Below are positions 7,969 to 16,249 of a stretch of DNA of 64,000 nt, piece after piece (position 1 is the first letter of the stretch; every line of letters starts with the position of its first letter). The DNA is from an uncultured Lachnospiraceae bacterium (lineage in GTDB: Bacteria; Bacillota; Clostridia; Lachnospirales; Lachnospiraceae), in assembly GCA_934408585.1 (NCBI GenBank), contig CAKRVA010000004.1, forward strand, positions 1 to 64,000. Direction: 5' to 3'. The notes beneath the pieces were generated by a model. That model worked only from the letters and a program-made list of their open reading frames with translations. It did no database searches and had not been told where the DNA came from. The position numbers were made by a program, and so were the translations under genes.

Positions 7969-9228
7969 ATGAAAGAAAAAGGTTCCGGACTTGTTTATGT
8001 AAAAGTTATTGTGAATTTGATTATTATGCTGGCATTTATCCTGTTTTGCTTTTTCGCAATTCCAAGGGTAATCATATATTTTATGCCATTTTTTATCGCA
8101 TGGATTATTTCGTTGATTGCAAATCCCATTGTCCGTTTTTTTGAAACGAAGTTAAAAATCAAACGAAAAACGGGCTCTGCGGTGGTAATTATCGCCGTAA
8201 TTGCCGTGGTGGTTCTGGCAGGATATTTTACGATTTCAACACTGATTGAGCAGTTAATCAGTTTTGTGGATGAACTTCCGCAGATGTGGAAGAATACCCA
8301 GAAGGATTTTGACACAATTGGAAAACAGCTTACGGTTATGTATCAGTACTTTCCGAAGGATGTGCAGAATACGATTGATGTCATGGTTGGAAAATTCAAT
8401 AATATCTGGGGAGAAATGGTTGGTCAGTTAAGTACACCAACGATTGAAGCCGTAGGAAATTTTGCGAAAAATCTTCCATCCATTATTATTGGAATTATTA
8501 TGTGCCTGTTATCCTCTTACTTTTTTGTCGCAGATAAAGATTATATACCGAGGATTCTGGATAAAATACTTCCATTATCTATTCTGGAAAGAATGAATAT
8601 GATTAAGCGCGGTTTAAAACGTGCAGTGGGCGGCTATTTCAAGGCACAGCTTAAGATTGAAGTCTGGATGTATCTGCTTTTGGGAATCGGATTCTGGATT
8701 CTGGGAGTACGGTATGCATTTATTATTGCAATCGGAGTGGCATTCCTCGATCTGCTTCCTTTCTTTGGAACAGGTACAGTGCTGGTTCCCTGGGCAATTA
8801 TCAAATTATTAAATAATGACTACCGGATGGTATTTGGTCTGCTGATTATCTGGGGAGTCGGACAATTATTCCGACAACTGATTCAGCCTAAAATTGTGGG
8901 AGATTCGGTGGGACTTTCTCCGATTCCAACATTGTTTCTGCTTTATCTGGGATATCGGATGGGCGGTGTCGGCGGAATGATTTTTGCAGTTCCGATTGGA
9001 ATCATTTTGTTAAATATGTATGAAGAGGGCGTCTTTGATACGACCATAAAGAGTATTCAGATTTTATACTCCGGAGCAAGTATTTTCCGCCATATTACGG
9101 ATGAAGACATGGAACCGGTAGAACGTTACCGTGAGATGGAGCAGAAAACACTTCAGCAACGCAGGGAACGTCAGGAGAAAAAGGAAAAAGAGCGCGAAGA
9201 AGAAATTGAATCTTTACGTGAAAAGTAG
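7969..9228 (+). CDS. AI-2E family transporter (YtvI/TqsA-like permease)
   Basis: The 419-residue membrane protein has about seven to eight transmembrane segments in the AI-2E order. Two N-terminal helices are followed by a central soluble amphipathic region (residues about 90-165) and a conserved C-terminal membrane block including FLDLLPFFGTGTVLVPWAI and QPKIVGDSVGLSP. The tail is a highly charged Arg/Glu/Lys helix. Members export small molecules or act as ion antiporters; the quorum-signal name is historical, and the substrate here is unknown. The ATG at 7969 is preferred to the track start, which overlaps engB. Confidence 0.85.
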   Translation: MKEKGSGLVYVKVIVNLIIMLAFILFCFFAIPRVIIYFMPFFIAWIISLIANPIVRFFETKLKIKRKTGSAVVIIAVIAVVVLAGYFTISTLIEQLISFVDELPQMWKNTQKDFDTIGKQLTVMYQYFPKDVQNTIDVMVGKFNNIWGEMVGQLSTPTIEAVGNFAKNLPSIIIGIIMCLLSSYFFVADKDYIPRILDKILPLSILERMNMIKRGLKRAVGGYFKAQLKIEVWMYLLLGIGFWILGVRYAFIIAIGVAFLDLLPFFGTGTVLVPWAIIKLLNNDYRMVFGLLIIWGVGQLFRQLIQPKIVGDSVGLSPIPTLFLLYLGYRMGGVGGMIFAVPIGIILLNMYEEGVFDTTIKSIQILYSGASIFRHITDEDMEPVERYREMEQKTLQQRRERQEKKEKEREEEIESLREK

Positions 9229-9247
9229 AGATTTGTAGGAGGTTTTT

Positions 9248-9985
9248 GTGGCAAACTATAAAATGGTTCTGCAATATGAGGGAACCCGTTATCGTGGATG
9301 GCAGAGACAGGAAAGTACCGACAATACGATTCAGGGGAAACTGGAATCAATACTCACTAAAATGTGCGGATATCCGATAGAGATTCAAGGGGCAGGAAGA
9401 ACAGACGCGGGGGTCCATGCTCGTGGACAGGTGGCGAATTTTCATATAGAAGAGGAGCAGTCTACGGAACAGATAATGAATTATGTAAACCAATATCTTC
9501 CCGAAGATATTGCCGTAATTTCGATGGAACAGGTGCCGGAGCGATTTCATAGCAGATTGAATGCAAAAGGAAAAACATATTGCTATCAGATTATCCAATC
9601 TCCGATTCCACATGTATTTGAACGAAGATATGCACATAGGATAGAAAAGAGACTAAATGTGGAAGAGATGCGCCGTGCGGCAGAATTCCTGACCGGAAAA
9701 CATGACTTTGCAGCTTTTACATCCACAAAGAAAAGCAAAAAATCCACAGTACGTACCATTGAAAAGATTGAGCTGGAAGAAACAGGTGATATGCTTCGGA
9801 TTAAGTATTCCGGAGATGGTTTTTTGTATCATATGGTACGAATTCTGACAGGAACCTTAATAGAAGTGGGAACCGGAGAACGCCGCGCAGAGGATATCTG
9901 CGCTATTTTGGAAACCGGAAAAAGAGAGTGTGCAGGTCATCTGGCACCTGCGGTTGGACTTACGTTAATGGAGGTTCGCTATTAG
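9248..9985 (+). CDS. truA: tRNA pseudouridine(38-40) synthase TruA
   Basis: At 245 residues it is family-typical. The catalytic Asp53 lies in GAGRTDAGVHA, and the later motifs RFHSRLNAKGKTYCY and FLYHMVRILTG are present. It isomerises uridines 38-40 in the tRNA anticodon arm. Translation starts at GTG (9248), with GTAGGAGG at 9236-9243. The stop codon overlaps the GTG start of the VanZ gene (TAGTG). Confidence 0.96.
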   Translation: MANYKMVLQYEGTRYRGWQRQESTDNTIQGKLESILTKMCGYPIEIQGAGRTDAGVHARGQVANFHIEEEQSTEQIMNYVNQYLPEDIAVISMEQVPERFHSRLNAKGKTYCYQIIQSPIPHVFERRYAHRIEKRLNVEEMRRAAEFLTGKHDFAAFTSTKKSKKSTVRTIEKIELEETGDMLRIKYSGDGFLYHMVRILTGTLIEVGTGERRAEDICAILETGKRECAGHLAPAVGLTLMEVRY

Positions 9986-10524
9986 TGAAAAATAAGTTGT
10001 CTGCGGAAACGTCCGGACAACGTAAAATACCATGGATACAGATTGTATTTATCCTGTATCTGTTATTACTGGTGAAGCTGATTGTGTTTAAATATCCCAT
10101 CGAACAGCTTCGGGCAATTGCCCAGACCTGGAGAAAGGATGTTATCCTTGAAGGGCTGGATACTGCCAATTTTACGCCGTTTAAGACAATCCGCATGTAT
10201 ATTGTTTATGCATATAAATTAAATAGTTTTGAAAATCTGGTCGGAAACATTCTGGCATTTGTGCCATTTGGCTTTTTACTTCCTTATGTTCATAAGTGGG
10301 GAAAGAATTTTTTTGTAATGCTGTTAAACGCATTTTTACTTGTTCTTGGAATTGAAGTTTTTCAATTGTTTAGTGCATTTGGCGCCTTTGATGTGGATGA
10401 TATTATTCTGAATTGCCTGGGAGCAGTTTGGGGATATTTATTTTATATTATTTTTGAAGCAATAAAGAGAAAGCAGATTCGCAAAAATAAAAAAACAGAT
10501 ACCGAAAAGGAGACAACCGTATGA
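9985..10524 (+). CDS. VanZ family membrane protein
   Basis: The 179-residue protein has four predicted membrane helices and the VanZ-like pattern NLVGNILAFVPFGFLLP followed by DVDDIILNCLGAVWGY. VanZ relatives give low-level glycopeptide or lipoglycopeptide tolerance in some hosts, but most copies have no known role. The start is the GTG at 9985, one base overlapping the truA stop, with GGAGG 10 nt upstream. The track start inside truA is not credible. It is coupled to the DUF308 gene by a 4-bp ATGA overlap. Confidence 0.85.
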   Translation: MKNKLSAETSGQRKIPWIQIVFILYLLLLVKLIVFKYPIEQLRAIAQTWRKDVILEGLDTANFTPFKTIRMYIVYAYKLNSFENLVGNILAFVPFGFLLPYVHKWGKNFFVMLLNAFLLVLGIEVFQLFSAFGAFDVDDIILNCLGAVWGYLFYIIFEAIKRKQIRKNKKTDTEKETTV

Positions 10525-11120
10525 ATGCAATAAAAAGTCTGAAGATGAACTATTCTGTTACGGCGTTGATTTGTGCAGTACTTGGTCTGATTCTTCTCAT
10601 CTGGCCGGGACAGAGCACCCAGATTGTGTGTATCACAGTAGGAGCTGTTCTTGGCATTTATGGGGTATTGCAGATTATATTTTATCTGGCAACCAGGGAA
10701 AAAACCATGATGTCACACAGTATGATGGTTCTTGGCATTGTGCTGGCTGTGATTGGCGGTTTTATTGTGTGGAAACCGGAAACGATTATGAAAGCCATTC
10801 CGATGATTGTTGGAATTTTGATTATTATACATGGACTTCATAATGGCGTACAGGCAATTGACTTGAAAAAAATGGGTTATTCGAATTGGTGGATTGCACT
10901 TTTACTTGCGGTATTGACGGTTGCATTGGGAATCATTCTGGTATGCAATCCATTCGATGCTTTGGATGCTGTCGTAAGACTGATTGGAATATTCCTGTTG
11001 TACGATGGTTTGTCTGATATGTGGATTCTTTCAAGAGTTTTTAAAACAAGACGAAAGAATGCCAAAATTATTGATACAGATGCAGTAATTGTAGAGGATG
11101 AATCTACAACGAATGAATGA
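10521..11120 (+). CDS. DUF308 (HdeD-type) membrane protein
   Basis: The 199-residue protein has six closely spaced membrane segments with short polar turns (WPGQSTQ, WKPETIMKA, CNPFDAL), the periodic pattern of DUF308/HdeD proteins, then a polar C-terminal tail of about 30 residues. HdeD is tied to acid resistance in enterobacteria. No such role can be claimed here. Its start overlaps the VanZ stop by 4 bp, so it closes the truA-VanZ-DUF308 run. Confidence 0.85.
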   Translation: MNAIKSLKMNYSVTALICAVLGLILLIWPGQSTQIVCITVGAVLGIYGVLQIIFYLATREKTMMSHSMMVLGIVLAVIGGFIVWKPETIMKAIPMIVGILIIIHGLHNGVQAIDLKKMGYSNWWIALLLAVLTVALGIILVCNPFDALDAVVRLIGIFLLYDGLSDMWILSRVFKTRRKNAKIIDTDAVIVEDESTTNE

Positions 11121-11140
11121 TTGTTAAAGAAAAGACATAT

Positions 11141-11169
11141 TTGACGTGTGATGCATTTTGGTATAAAAT
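11141..11169 (+). promoter_or_regulatory. Promoter for the 89-aa gene
   Basis: TTGACG at 11141-11146 and TAAAAT at 11164-11169, with a 17-bp spacer, form a strong sigma-A type promoter just downstream of the DUF308 stop. Confidence 0.75.
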
Positions 11170-11203
11170 AATAGTACAAATTTACTAGAGGAAGGGAGTC
11201 ATT

Positions 11204-11473
11204 ATGCAGATAGGTGCTTTAAGTTTTCAGCCATATATTTATAATACCAATACCTTGAGCAGGGCAAGCCTTTCCAGAATATCCGGAATTCGGGAGGAAG
11301 ACCTTACCTCTTCAAAAACGGATTATTCATCACTTACCGATATGAGTCTGAATGAGAATCCGTTAAAGCCGGGAGAGACTTTAAATTTTGATGATATATT
11401 GGAAGAGCAGATGCAGATGAGTCGTATGAACCAGTCCAGAGTAATGCAGCCTTTACCGGAAGAGGAAATATGA
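11204..11473 (+). CDS. Conserved-looking small protein, function unknown
   Basis: This 89-residue soluble acidic protein has no recognisable domain. It is rich in Ser, Leu and Glu, with an N-terminal MQIGALSFQPYIYNTNTL segment and a methionine-rich EEQMQMSRMNQSRVM stretch near the C-terminus. It has its own promoter, a good ribosome site (GGAAGGGAG) and its own terminator, which argues that it is a real monocistronic gene. The N-terminus is reminiscent of short cytosolic proteins of flagellar or secreted systems, but I do not recognise a family. Confidence 0.7.
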   Translation: MQIGALSFQPYIYNTNTLSRASLSRISGIREEDLTSSKTDYSSLTDMSLNENPLKPGETLNFDDILEEQMQMSRMNQSRVMQPLPEEEI

Positions 11474-11497
11474 TTGCATAAATAATTGAAATATTAA

Positions 11498-11528
11498 GGC
11501 TATCGCCAGACACGATAGCTTTTTTTTA
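11498..11528 (+). terminator. Intrinsic terminator
   Basis: GCTATCG and CGATAGC pair around a 7-nt loop and are followed by a run of eight T. It closes the 89-aa gene. Confidence 0.9.
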
Positions 11529-11551
11529 TAGAAAAAACAGGGAGAAGAGAA

Positions 11552-13165
11552 ATGATTTATACGGTAACACTGAATCCCGCAATCGACTATGTGGTATCCG
11601 TTTCGCCGTTTGCAATGGGTGAGACAAACCGGACTGGTGAGGAGCATTTGTATCCCGGCGGAAAAGGGATTAATGTGTCATTTGTTTTAAAGAACCTGGG
11701 AATACAGAGTACAGCACTCGGTTTTGTTGCAGGCTTTACCGGGGATGAAATTGTAAGAATGTTAAAGCAGTATGGAGTTTCCAATGATTTTATCCGTCTG
11801 AATGAGGGGTACTCCAGAATTAACGTAAAAATAAAATCCGTAGAGGGAACGGAAATAAACGGTGCAGGACCGGTTATTCCGGAGGAGGCTGTTTCCAAGT
11901 TGTTAAATCGTCTGGAAAAGTTACAGGCAGGCGATGTTCTGTTTTTATCAGGAAGTATACCATCTTCCATGCCGTCCGATATTTACTGTGACATGATGCG
12001 GCTTCTTGATAACAAAGGAATCCGGATTGTCGTGGATGCCGGTGGAGAGCTATTGCTGAATACCTTGCAGCATCATCCATTTTTGATTAAACCGAATCAG
12101 AGAGAACTCGAAGAACTTTTTCACGTTTCGCTTTCAAAAAGGAGTGAGATTATTCCATATGCAAAAAAGCTGAAAGAGATGGGGGCAGAGAATGTACTTG
12201 TTTCCCTGGCGGGAGAAGGAGCTGTTCTCGTTGCTGCAGATGGTAAGGTGTATGAAATGGCAGCACCTCAGGGGCAATTTGTAAATGGAGTTGGAGCAGG
12301 GGATGCAATGGTTGCCGGGTTTATGGCAGGATGGCTGGAAAAAAGAGATTACCGGCATGCTTTTTATATGGGAATTGCAGCGGGCAGTGCAAGTGCATTT
12401 TCCGAGCATCTGGCAGAAAAGACGAAGATAGACGAAATCTATCGACAGATTTTGATGACAAGGATACCAAAAGTAATCTTATTTGATTTTGACCGTACCA
12501 TGGCATATTTGTATTCTGACAAATCATTGTTATGTAAACTTGCAGAAAAGATGATTGCTTATTATGAAGAATATCTGGAAGTTCCTATGGAGGAAAAAGA
12601 AGCCGGCAGAGATGGATATTTTGTATGGCATCACATGCATCATTTGGTCGAAGAGCAGTTTCCGGAAGATATGGCAATGAAAATAAATGCGGGAGCTGAA
12701 AAGCTTGTTTCTGAATTTGAGTTACAGATTATCATGCAAAAGGAACTGATTCCGGGAACAGACAAGACAATTCGGGCGTTATGGAACAAAGGAATTGTTT
12801 TAGGTGTGGTTTCCAGTAATGCAACAGAGGTATTGGAATATGCATTGAAAAAGGCAGGTATTCTGGAATGCTTTTCTTATGTGGGAGGAAGATTGCTTCC
12901 TTTTCATCCGGAACAACTGAAACCAAGTCCTTTTCCAATCCGGGAGGCTTTGAAGAAGCTTGGTATTATTCCTGCGGACCAGGGAGAAGTCTGGTATGTA
13001 GGAGATGACAAAATTGATTTGGAAGCAGCGAAGGCCGCAGAGGTAGTATCCGTTGGGGTGGCATCCGGAAGATATTCCATGGAAATCATGCAGCAGGCAG
13101 GGGCACAATTGGTCTTTTCTGATATGAATGAACTGGGCTATCTGACCGATATGGAAAGAGAATAA
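11552..13165 (+). CDS. 1-phosphofructokinase-type PfkB kinase fused to a HAD phosphatase
   Basis: One uninterrupted 537-residue frame carries two enzymes. Residues 1 to about 305 are a complete PfkB sugar kinase closest to 1-phosphofructokinase/tagatose-6-phosphate kinase (TLNPAIDYV start, PGGKGINVS near 36, GVGAGDAMVAGF near 248 with the catalytic Asp). Residues about 308-537 are a HAD-superfamily hydrolase with all four motifs: DFDRT (nucleophile Asp312, acid Asp314), SSNA, a Lys in QLKPSPFP, and GDDKIDLEAA. A stand-alone kinase would be about 300 residues. The natural reading is phosphorylation of fructose-1-P plus removal of a phosphate from an unknown sugar-P or by-product. No PTS gene is nearby. 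Confidence 0.85.
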   Translation: MIYTVTLNPAIDYVVSVSPFAMGETNRTGEEHLYPGGKGINVSFVLKNLGIQSTALGFVAGFTGDEIVRMLKQYGVSNDFIRLNEGYSRINVKIKSVEGTEINGAGPVIPEEAVSKLLNRLEKLQAGDVLFLSGSIPSSMPSDIYCDMMRLLDNKGIRIVVDAGGELLLNTLQHHPFLIKPNQRELEELFHVSLSKRSEIIPYAKKLKEMGAENVLVSLAGEGAVLVAADGKVYEMAAPQGQFVNGVGAGDAMVAGFMAGWLEKRDYRHAFYMGIAAGSASAFSEHLAEKTKIDEIYRQILMTRIPKVILFDFDRTMAYLYSDKSLLCKLAEKMIAYYEEYLEVPMEEKEAGRDGYFVWHHMHHLVEEQFPEDMAMKINAGAEKLVSEFELQIIMQKELIPGTDKTIRALWNKGIVLGVVSSNATEVLEYALKKAGILECFSYVGGRLLPFHPEQLKPSPFPIREALKKLGIIPADQGEVWYVGDDKIDLEAAKAAEVVSVGVASGRYSMEIMQQAGAQLVFSDMNELGYLTDMERE

Positions 13166-13401
13166 ATAGATAAATAGGTGATTGCGAAACTCAAAGCACT
13201 GTGGGAATATGCAGGCAATCTTTCTTCTCAAGTCCCATATGCCAAGCACTTCAATGAGTCTCAGACATAAAAAACGTGTTTAGCAAAGGCTTCCACGTTT
13301 TTATGAGTCTCATTTCCGTGGCATATGAAGGCTTTTCGCAGAAAGATTGCCTGTATATTCCAAAAAGTATTTGAGTTTCGCAAACGCCTAAAATAGATAA
13401 A
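13164..13401 (+). mobile_element. MITE-like palindromic element, copy 1, with 11-bp flanking duplication
   Basis: The element itself covers 13175-13390 (216 bp). Its ends are inverted: TAGGTGATTGCGAAACTCAAA on the left faces TTTGAGTTTCGCAAACGCCTA on the right, and inverted similarity continues to the centre (GGCAATCTTTCT/AGAAAGATTGCC, CATATGCC/GGCATATG, AAAAACGTG/CACGTTTTT). It is flanked by an exact direct repeat AAATAGATAAA at 13164-13174 and 13391-13401, a probable target duplication that starts inside the stop codon of the kinase/HAD gene. It encodes no protein. The whole element could fold as one long hairpin. It is about 80 percent like copy 2 at 17673. Confidence 0.85.
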
Positions 13402-13419
13402 TACTATGAGGAGAAGTCT

Positions 13420-13923
13420 ATGTTATCCAAAAAAGATATGATTCGAAAAGCTATGGAAATGGCAACATTAAATCTGAAAATCAGTCAAAAGGGAAAAGAG
13501 GAGCTTACATTAGAAGAGCAGGAACTTTTGAAATCCCAGGAGGAACTTTTTCGTGTTGAGGAAACGGATGTGCTGGGAAAAATAAAAGACAAGATATCCG
13601 GTGGCAAGGAATTAGAGGAAGAAGAAATACACTACCTGGAAATGAATGTGCCGGAAATGTATGAAGATTATCTTGATGTGATGCAGGAACGAAAGACATA
13701 TATGGAGCAAATTAAAGCCTGCCGGACGAAAAAGGAAGTCAAAGAACTACATAAAAGAAAAGTAGATACCTATATGGGGCTTGTACAAAAGGCAGGACCA
13801 AATGGCAAAGCTTCCAGGGAAGAAGGATGGAAATATCTGGAAAAACTCTTATCCAGAGTGGCAGCAGCAGAAGATGTTTACCGAAAATACAAGAGTTCCA
13901 CGGAGTTTAAAAATTTAAAATAA
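13420..13923 (+). CDS. Charged helical protein, function unknown
   Basis: The 167-residue soluble protein is dominated by Lys and Glu, with long predicted helices and probable coiled-coil parts, no membrane segment and no catalytic motif that I recognise. A GAGGAGAAG ribosome site precedes the ATG. The palindromic element at 13175 separates it from the kinase/HAD gene; before that insertion the two may have been adjacent. Its stop lies just upstream of the strong promoter of the cysteine-leader operon. Confidence 0.65.
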   Translation: MLSKKDMIRKAMEMATLNLKISQKGKEELTLEEQELLKSQEELFRVEETDVLGKIKDKISGGKELEEEEIHYLEMNVPEMYEDYLDVMQERKTYMEQIKACRTKKEVKELHKRKVDTYMGLVQKAGPNGKASREEGWKYLEKLLSRVAAAEDVYRKYKSSTEFKNLK

Positions 13924-13940
13924 AATTTTTCATTTACCTA

Positions 13941-13969
13941 TTGACATAGTAGATTAGTGGGTATATAAT
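13941..13969 (+). promoter_or_regulatory. Consensus promoter of the cysteine-leader operon
   Basis: TTGACA at 13941-13946 and TATAAT at 13964-13969 are separated by exactly 17 bp, a perfect sigma-A consensus. Expression of the operon is therefore probably limited by the downstream attenuator rather than by initiation. Confidence 0.95.
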
Positions 13970-14021
13970 GCGATTATCAAATGAGATTTGAACGAATAAA
14001 AAAGAACAGGAGGCGGATAAA

Positions 14022-14159
14022 ATGAATGCACTTAAAAGTATATTAACAACAGAATCCATGTGTTGTTGTCAGATGCTTTTCTCCCGGGCATATACGAATG
14101 GCCAGGTGCGTAAGCATTCATTGCTATGCGCCGAAGAAATGCTTGACAGCAGGAAGTAG
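14022..14159 (+). CDS. Cysteine-codon leader peptide
   Basis: This 45-residue ORF, too short for usual gene callers, has an ideal AGGAGG at 14007-14013 eight bases before its ATG. Residues 13-18 read MCCCQM: three consecutive TGT cysteine codons flanked by methionines. A further Cys is at 36. Its end lies about 20 nt before an intrinsic terminator. The layout matches ribosome-mediated attenuation: stalling at the Cys codons when charged tRNA-Cys is scarce would free the antiterminator segment right behind them. The controlled genes (metY and an ABC transporter) fit sulfur amino acid supply. Confidence 0.85.
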   Translation: MNALKSILTTESMCCCQMLFSRAYTNGQVRKHSLLCAEEMLDSRK

Positions 14160-14214
14160 TACAAAGTCAAGAGCCATTTGCCCGGGAGTGATTTACCCCC
14201 GGGCTTTTATTTTG
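14081..14214 (+). promoter_or_regulatory. Cys attenuator: antiterminator and terminator
   Basis: The terminator is GCCCGGG (14180-14186) pairing with CCCGGGC (14198-14204), then TTTTATTTT. The antiterminator is CTCCCGGGCA at 14081-14090, an exact 10-bp complement of TGCCCGGGAG at 14179-14188, which includes the terminator's left arm. The antiterminator strand begins 9 nt after the leader's MCCCQM codons, so a ribosome stalled there leaves it free. Both mutually exclusive structures are directly visible. Confidence 0.85.
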
Positions 14215-14274
14215 CCCAAAATGAAAAATCAAAAAACCAGAAAATGAAAGAAAATGAAAAAGGAGAAAAATATC

Positions 14275-15570
14275 ATGAGCCAATTAAAATTTGAAACATT
14301 ACAGTTACACGTAGGACAGGAAGAAGCAGACATTGCAACAGGAGCAAGAGCCGTACCGATTTACCAGACAACATCTTATGTTTTCCGTGATTCTGCACAT
14401 GCGGCAGCACGATTCGGTCTTGCAGATGCAGGTAATATTTATGGAAGACTTACCAACTCCACACAGGATGTTTTGGAAAAACGAGTGGCAGCATTAGAGG
14501 GTGGTGTGGCAGCACTTGCACTTGCATCCGGAGCGGCTGCAATTACGTATACGATAGAAGCACTCGCAGCAGATGGCGGACACATTGTTGCACAGAAAAC
14601 AATCTATGGTGGAAGCTACAATCTTCTGGAACATACACTTCCCCATTATGGAATTACAACGACCTTTGTAAATGCACATGACCTTGCGGAAGTGGAGCAG
14701 GCAATACAGCCGGATACAAGAGCCATATATCTGGAAACACTGGGAAATCCAAACAGTGATATCCCCGATATTGATAAGATTGCAGAAATTGCTCATCAAC
14801 ATGGAATTCCACTTGTCATTGACAATACGTTTGGAACACCTTATCTGATCCGTCCGATTGAACACGGTGCTGATATTGTAGTTCATTCGGCAACCAAGTT
14901 CCTCGGAGGACACGGAACAACGCTCGGCGGAATTATTGTGGATGCAGGAACATTTGATTGGAAAAAGAGCGGAAAATATCCGGCAATTGCAGAAGCAAAT
15001 CCAAGCTATCATGGAGTATCTTTTGTGGATGCCGCGGGACCTGCAGCATTTGTAACTTATATCCGTGCCATCCTGCTTCGTGATACCGGTGCAACCATTT
15101 CACCATTCAATGCATTTTTACTGTTACAGGGAATTGAAACATTGTCATTGCGTCTGGAGCGTCATGCAGAAAATACAAAGAAAGTAGTGGAATATCTGAA
15201 GAATCATCCTCAGGTAGAAAAAGTAAATCATCCATCACTTCCGGAACATCCGGACCATGCACTTTATGAAAAATATTTTCCGAATGGAGGAGCATCTATT
15301 TTTACATTTGAAATCAAAGGCGGACAGAAAGAAGCACATCGCTTTATTGACCATTTGAAGATTTTTTCACTACTTGCCAATGTTGCAGATGTGAAGAGTC
15401 TTGTTATCCATCCGGCAACAACAACACATTCCCAGCTGACCGAAGAAGAACTGGCAGACCAGGGAATTAAGCAGAATACGATACGATTATCCATTGGTAC
15501 CGAACACATCGATGATATTCTTGCAGATCTGGAAGGTGGATTCGTAGCAGTAAAGGAGTATTCTGCATAA
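14275..15570 (+). CDS. metY: O-acetylhomoserine sulfhydrylase / cysteine synthase family
   Basis: The 431-residue PLP enzyme belongs to the Cys/Met gamma-family. PLP Lys208 is in SATKFLGGHG, the PLP-ring Asp is in VIDNTFGTPYL, and YGRLTNSTQDVLEKR is the cofactor/substrate signature. The length (about 430, not about 380) and inserts favour MetY, which forms homocysteine from O-acetylhomoserine and sulfide, over MetB or MetC. The ATG at 14275 has AAGGAG upstream; the track start seven codons earlier does not. It is the first gene behind the cysteine attenuator, with the ABC permease gene 19 bp on. Confidence 0.93.
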   Translation: MSQLKFETLQLHVGQEEADIATGARAVPIYQTTSYVFRDSAHAAARFGLADAGNIYGRLTNSTQDVLEKRVAALEGGVAALALASGAAAITYTIEALAADGGHIVAQKTIYGGSYNLLEHTLPHYGITTTFVNAHDLAEVEQAIQPDTRAIYLETLGNPNSDIPDIDKIAEIAHQHGIPLVIDNTFGTPYLIRPIEHGADIVVHSATKFLGGHGTTLGGIIVDAGTFDWKKSGKYPAIAEANPSYHGVSFVDAAGPAAFVTYIRAILLRDTGATISPFNAFLLLQGIETLSLRLERHAENTKKVVEYLKNHPQVEKVNHPSLPEHPDHALYEKYFPNGGASIFTFEIKGGQKEAHRFIDHLKIFSLLANVADVKSLVIHPATTTHSQLTEEELADQGIKQNTIRLSIGTEHIDDILADLEGGFVAVKEYSA

Positions 15571-15589
15571 CATAATGCAGGGGGCAATT

Positions 15590-16249
15590 ATGAACTGGGA
15601 ATTTATTTTGAAATATCTACCAATGTATGAAACGGCCGCATGGCTGACTTTGAAAATTGGATTGGCGGGAATCGGCCTTGCGATACTTACAGGCATTCTT
15701 TGTGCAATGGTTCAGTATTTTAAAGTGCCGGTTCTTCAAAAAATCGTAGCCGTTTATATTGAACTGAGTCGAAATACACCACTTTTGGTGCAGCTGTTCT
15801 TCCTTTATTACGGACTACCTAAGGTGGGAATTGCGACAAATGCAGAAGCCTGTGGAGTTGTCGGACTTGCATTTTTAGGCGGAAGCTACATGGCAGAAAG
15901 CTTTCGGAGTGGTCTGGAGGCGGTAGAAACCGTACAGATGGAAAGTGCACTGAGTCTGGGAATGCAGCCATATCAGGCAATGGGATATGTCGTATTTCCA
16001 CAGGCAGCAGCGTTGAGTTTTCCGTCTTTTATGGCAAACGTCATCTTTCTTTTGAAAGAAACAAGTGTGTTCAGTGCCATCAGCCTGATGGATTTGATGT
16101 TTACGGCAAAGGATTTGATAGGTATTTATTATAAAACGACAGAGAGCCTCTTTTTACTGGTCGTATTTTATCTGTTGATACTACTTCCGGTTTCCATAGT
16201 GGGCAGTCTGGTGGAAAGGAGACTTCGACGTGGTGGATTTGGGACTTGA
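15590..16249 (+). CDS. Amino-acid ABC transporter permease 1
   Basis: The 219-residue permease has the polar-amino-acid (HisM/GlnP) layout: five membrane helices, an ELSRNTPLLVQLFFLYYGLP block and an EAA loop near ESALSLGMQPYQAMGYVVFPQA. The start at 15590 is chosen over the one five codons upstream because AGGGGGC precedes it. With a second permease (20-bp overlap), an ATPase and a binding protein it forms a complete importer. The cysteine leader upstream suggests cystine, cysteine or a related sulfur compound as substrate (inference). Confidence 0.9.
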   Translation: MNWEFILKYLPMYETAAWLTLKIGLAGIGLAILTGILCAMVQYFKVPVLQKIVAVYIELSRNTPLLVQLFFLYYGLPKVGIATNAEACGVVGLAFLGGSYMAESFRSGLEAVETVQMESALSLGMQPYQAMGYVVFPQAAALSFPSFMANVIFLLKETSVFSAISLMDLMFTAKDLIGIYYKTTESLFLLVVFYLLILLPVSIVGSLVERRLRRGGFGT

